From: Bacteroidota bacterium
Lineage (GTDB): Bacteria > Bacteroidota > Bacteroidia > Chitinophagales > Chitinophagaceae
NCBI GenBank assembly: GCA_018267625.1
Contig: JAFDYC010000089.1
Span: 1 to 35,659 of the forward strand
DNA: 35,659 bases
Direction: 5' to 3'
This document shows positions 32,361-35,659 of this stretch, in pieces; position 1 is the stretch's first letter, and each line of letters begins with the position of its first letter. The notes beneath the pieces were generated by a model that saw only the letters and a program-made list of their open reading frames with translations, did not search any database and was not told where the DNA came from. The translations under genes and the position numbers were made by a program.

Positions 32361-35300
32361 ATGAAGCTCCTCGCCCTTGCGGCCCTGCTTTTCCTCTCCA
32401 TTTCAGCCCCGGCTCAGCCTTACTTCCAGCAACACGTGGACACGCGCTTGTCGGTCCGCTTAGACGACCAGAAGCAGATGCTTCACGGCTTCGAGCAGCT
32501 ACGCTACAGCAACCATTCTCCCGATACCCTTTTCTTCTTATACCTCCATCTCTGGCCCAATGCCTACAGCAGCGACCGAACTTATTTCTGCGCCCAGCAA
32601 GTGCTGCAAGGCAATACCGCTTTTTACTTCAGCACTCCCGAAGAGAAAGGATTTATTGACAGCCTCAGTTTTCGTGTCAACGGTGAAGCTGCGCCCTATT
32701 TCAGCGACCCGGGCTACCCAGACATCGCCCGCCTGGAACTGCCACAACCCCTCGCGCCCGGTGCCAGCCTGGAGTTGGAGACCCCTTTCCGCGTGAAAAT
32801 CCCAAAAGTGTTTTCGCGCCTGGGGCACACGGGTCAGGCTTATTACATCTCTCAATGGTTTCCCAAGCCCGCCGTCTATGACCGGAACGGATGGCATCCT
32901 CTGCCCTATTCCGACCAAGGTGAGTTTTATTCTGAATTTGGCAGCTACGATGTTCGCATCACCTTACCCAAAAACTATGTGGTGCTGGCCACGGGCGAAT
33001 GCCTCGACCGTACGGAAACTGACTGGTGGAACCAGCTCAGCCTACAGCCCGTCACTACGCCTGAAAGGCCCTACAAACATGTCCGGGAATGGCGAAGAAA
33101 AGTGAATCAGTTTCCTCCTTCCTCCAGCGAGTGGAAGACACTTCACTTTGTGGCCGACAGCGTGCATGACTTTGCCTGGTTTGCCGACAAGCGTTACATC
33201 CTGCGCCGGGACAGTGTTCACATTCCAGGAGGGCATGAGGTAAACATCTACACTGCTTGCCTGCCTTCTGAATGGTCTTACTGGAAAAACGCTACCGGCA
33301 CCCTAAAGCAAACCCTGCTTGATTACAGCGCCCAGGTCGGGGCTTATCCGTACCGCAGCATCAAAGCCGTTGAGGGCGACCTGAAGGCCGGAGGCGGTAT
33401 GGAATACCCTACCATCACCATCATTGACCGGCTGGCGACACAGCTTTCCGTCACTCAGACCCTCGTGCATGAGGCTGGCCACAATTGGTTCTACGCCGTC
33501 CTAGCCAACAATGAGCGGACACATCCCTGGATGGATGAAGGCTGCAACAGTTTTGCCGAACGTAGCGTAGAACAAAAGCTCCTAAAGAAACACTCAGACA
33601 GGAATACTATTTCCATCAAAATCGAAGATGAGCTCTACTATCAACTAGCTGCCACCCACCTGGACCAAAGCCTTCAACTCAGCTCCTCCGAATACCGGAA
33701 ACTGAATTATGGAGCCGATGTGTATTTCAAGACAGCACTGTTTCTGCGCTGGCTCGAGCACAGCATGGGTCCGGACACGTTCCAGCAGGCCATGCATCGC
33801 TATTTCGATGATTGGAAATTCCGACATCCCCAGCCTGCAGATTTTCGCCAGGCTTTTGAACGTGTGTCGAAAAGGAATTTGGATTGGTTTTTTGATGGAG
33901 CCATGCGTACAAACAGGGGCATTGACTTCTCCTTGAAAAAAGTATGGCAGGATCCGGAGAGCACGCACATTCACCTCCGCAACCGAAGCGGCTTCGCAGC
34001 TCCGGCAGGCATCAGCACCTATGCCGGCGACAGCCTGCTGACGACTATCTGGACCTCGCCTTTCCGCCACGACACTCTGATTCAAATTCCGAACACATCG
34101 GCTACTCGCTGGCAAATTGCCCATGAAGTGCCCGACTATGACGCACTGAATAACCGTTGGCAAAAAGGTGCCTTACTGCATGGCCGGATGCTCCGCCTGC
34201 GCATCGGACTAGGTATCGGCAGAAAAAACGCACCTGTTGTCTATGCCCTGCCGGCTTTGGGCTACAACACCTATGACGGCTTCATGGCGGGCCTGCTGCT
34301 CCACAACCTTTGCCTGCCCGAACACCGCCTGCGTTATATACTGACCGGAATGTGGGGAACTAACTCCAATGCCTTTACCGGCGCAGGTTCAGTGGGCTAT
34401 TGGCTTTATCCGCAAAGCCTCTTTCAGGAAATCGTGCCCCAGGTAGACCTTAAAAGCTTCCATTTTAATGACGCCACACAGGCCGATGGAAGCCCACTAT
34501 TTGCCCGCTATCTGAAGCTTGCTCCTTCACTGAGTTTTTTATTTAAAAATGCTTCGCCGCTCAGCCCGGCACTCCGCAGGTTAACCCTGAAAGTCTATGG
34601 TATCTGGGAACAAGGTTTCTCTTATTCCCGGAATCCTGCAGACACCACAAGCTACATACCCAGCCTCGGAAAGGCAACGGAAAACAACTATGGCTTACTT
34701 CGCTATGAGCATAGGAATGAGCGAACCTTCAATCCATTTTCTTATACGCTTGAGGGCCAGATGGGCGACCAGTTTACGAAGCTAAGCGCCACCGGCAAGC
34801 TGCGCATTGACTACAATATGCCGAATAAAAGCCTGTACCTACGCGGCTTTGCCGGCAAATATTTTTCACACATCGGCGACGATTATTCAGACTATCGCTA
34901 CTGGCTTAGCTCCACCTTCAGCGGTGCCAATGATTACCTCTATGAAGGCAGTTTCCTGGGCCGAAATGAGCGCGATGGCCTCCTCTCCCAGCAATATTCC
35001 ATGCAGGAAGGCGGGCAAAAAATAGCTACGCCCCTCTATGGCTTCCCTCTGGGCCGCAGCAACGATTGGCTCCTGGCCCTCAACCTGCGCAGCGACCTGC
35101 CCCTGGGTAAGCTCCCCATCCGCGCCTACCTCGACCTGAGCACTTATGCCGATGCTACTCAAACGAACCCCTCCGGTAACCGATTTCTCTATTCGGCAGG
35201 CCTGGAGCTGCACCTGCTCCAGGATGTGTTTCTGCTACACCTACCCTTGCTGCTCTGCCCCGATTATCGGGATTATCTGAACAGCATGTACCCAAACAGC

Positions 35301-35393
35301 AAGCTTGGTCACAGCATCAGTTTCTCACTGGAGCTGCAAAACATTAATTGGCTCCGAACCATTCCCAAACTGCTGGATTGGGGCACACGATAA
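32361..35393 (+). CDS. M1-family metallopeptidase with C-terminal outer-membrane-like barrel
   Basis: A 1010-residue exported protein. The signal peptide is MKLLALAALLFLSISAPAQ. Residues ~25-540 are an M1 aminopeptidase-type region: the exopeptidase-like GGGMEYPT (344-351), the zinc motif HEAGHNW with His370, Glu371, His374, and the third ligand Glu393 in WMDEG, with the canonical 18-residue spacing. SEWKTLHFVADSVHDFAWFA and a helical part (ERSVEQKLLKKH...) follow the family. The C-terminal ~450 residues (from about 560) have alternating hydrophobic/polar strands, e.g. SLYLRGFAGKYF, WLLALNLRSDLPLGK, FLYSAGLELHLLQDVF, resembling an outer-membrane beta-barrel. This barrel is an inference. It is divergent from DUF1569, with 67 bases between starts. 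It probably trims peptides at the cell surface. Confidence 0.87.
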   Translation: MKLLALAALLFLSISAPAQPYFQQHVDTRLSVRLDDQKQMLHGFEQLRYSNHSPDTLFFLYLHLWPNAYSSDRTYFCAQQVLQGNTAFYFSTPEEKGFIDSLSFRVNGEAAPYFSDPGYPDIARLELPQPLAPGASLELETPFRVKIPKVFSRLGHTGQAYYISQWFPKPAVYDRNGWHPLPYSDQGEFYSEFGSYDVRITLPKNYVVLATGECLDRTETDWWNQLSLQPVTTPERPYKHVREWRRKVNQFPPSSSEWKTLHFVADSVHDFAWFADKRYILRRDSVHIPGGHEVNIYTACLPSEWSYWKNATGTLKQTLLDYSAQVGAYPYRSIKAVEGDLKAGGGMEYPTITIIDRLATQLSVTQTLVHEAGHNWFYAVLANNERTHPWMDEGCNSFAERSVEQKLLKKHSDRNTISIKIEDELYYQLAATHLDQSLQLSSSEYRKLNYGADVYFKTALFLRWLEHSMGPDTFQQAMHRYFDDWKFRHPQPADFRQAFERVSKRNLDWFFDGAMRTNRGIDFSLKKVWQDPESTHIHLRNRSGFAAPAGISTYAGDSLLTTIWTSPFRHDTLIQIPNTSATRWQIAHEVPDYDALNNRWQKGALLHGRMLRLRIGLGIGRKNAPVVYALPALGYNTYDGFMAGLLLHNLCLPEHRLRYILTGMWGTNSNAFTGAGSVGYWLYPQSLFQEIVPQVDLKSFHFNDATQADGSPLFARYLKLAPSLSFLFKNASPLSPALRRLTLKVYGIWEQGFSYSRNPADTTSYIPSLGKATENNYGLLRYEHRNERTFNPFSYTLEGQMGDQFTKLSATGKLRIDYNMPNKSLYLRGFAGKYFSHIGDDYSDYRYWLSSTFSGANDYLYEGSFLGRNERDGLLSQQYSMQEGGQKIATPLYGFPLGRSNDWLLALNLRSDLPLGKLPIRAYLDLSTYADATQTNPSGNRFLYSAGLELHLLQDVFLLHLPLLLCPDYRDYLNSMYPNSKLGHSISFSLELQNINWLRTIPKLLDWGTR

Positions 35394-35595
35394 GCCATAC
35401 TCTTTGCCATCCGCCGCCTCCCACCCGCAGGCATCTGAAGCCCGGAAGGCTCCTTTTTGTGCGCCAGCATTCCAAAGGCTCTGGGCAGCCGTTGCATCGA
35501 AGCACGAATGCCGGTAACAATAAAATCTTTGAACGGCTGGAAAAATGAGCGTGTGGGGGTTATGCCTGCTGCGCGAAAGCTGCCATCTTGCAGGT

Positions 35596-35659
35596 ATGAA
35601 TCCGGCCTCTTTTATTGAGCACACGGTGTTGCGGCAGGATGCCGGCAGCGCCGAGGTGC
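35596..35659 (+). CDS. deoC: Deoxyribose-phosphate aldolase-like protein, N-terminus only
   Basis: Only 21 codons are in the window. From the ATG at 35596 the product reads MNPASFIEHTVLRQDAGSAE, which strongly resembles the N-terminus of DeoC (typically a few residues, then IDHTLLKP or FIEHTVLRP). DeoC cleaves 2-deoxyribose-5-phosphate to acetaldehyde and glyceraldehyde-3-phosphate in nucleoside breakdown. The call rests on this short motif alone and the rest lies outside the window. It follows the M1 peptidase by about 200 bases with no gene between, so it probably has its own promoter. Confidence 0.6.
   Translation, partial: MNPASFIEHTVLRQDAGSAEV

Noticed and set aside
35325..35624. Minus-strand open frame of 99 codons at the right end
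   Set aside because: Overlaps the end of the M1 gene and the deoC start; no leader or family signature, while the plus-strand deoC motif is recognisable.
1..35659. Mobile element, prophage, CRISPR array or defence system
   Set aside because: No repeats with regular spacing, no transposase, integrase, nuclease or helicase modules were seen; gene content is housekeeping and envelope.

Overview
The window is a stretch of chromosome from a member of the Bacteroidota, most likely close to the Chitinophagales/Sphingobacteriia. This rests on five things: a secreted PKD protein ending in a gliding-motility-associated type B (T9SS) sorting domain, a three-gene (C, A, B) succinate dehydrogenase of the single di-haem cytochrome b type, DUF4105 and DUF1573 exported proteins, a cytochrome oxidase cluster with two subunit III-like genes, and promoters of the Bacteroidetes TTG-N18-TAnnTTTG type. 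Base composition looks even throughout. I saw no rRNA, tRNA, CRISPR array, transposase, integrase or prophage gene. The content is mostly housekeeping and envelope genes, so I do not claim a new defence or mobile system.

Layout. 1-5782: start of an exported protein (cut by the window edge), an ABC-2 permease, an exported protein of the type usually mislabelled asparagine synthetase B, an MmcQ/YjbR protein, a FlK-like hotdog thioesterase, an SGNH hydrolase and a succinate-semialdehyde-type aldehyde dehydrogenase. 5918-9107: phosphoglucomutase/phosphomannomutase and the S1 RNA-binding protein CvfB on the plus strand, converging on a YdfG-like short-chain dehydrogenase. 9148-17698 (minus): sdhC, two small inserted genes (VOC and DUF1569), a terminator, then sdhA, sdhB, a DUF4105 membrane protein, an alpha/beta hydrolase and the T9SS PKD protein, the last three overlapping or tightly spaced.

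17784-21304: an unrecognised 187-residue protein, two tandem DUF1573 exported proteins with a terminator and an excellent promoter, then on the plus strand a GT9 heptosyltransferase-like protein overlapping the threonylcarbamoyl-AMP synthase gene. 21313-25044: one very large orphan sensor histidine kinase (1243 residues). 25211-30087 (minus): a cytochrome c oxidase accessory/assembly cluster: haem O synthase, two subunit III-like proteins, subunit IV, SCO copper chaperone, DUF420 protein and a small CxxC membrane protein. The catalytic subunits I and II are not in the window. 30339-35659: a GT-C membrane glycosyltransferase overlapping tail-to-tail with a second DUF1569 gene, a large M1 metallopeptidase with a probable outer-membrane beta-barrel C-terminus, and the first codons of a deoC-like gene cut by the window end.

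Functionally, the window joins respiration (complex II, complex IV assembly) with envelope biology (T9SS cargo, DUF1573 proteins, GT9 and GT-C glycosyltransferases, M1 peptidase). The points most worth a second look are the split of the sdh operon by two foreign-looking genes plus a terminator, the giant two-sensor kinase, the peptidase-barrel fusion, the 76-residue CxxC protein of the oxidase cluster, and the 52-bp convergent coding overlap.
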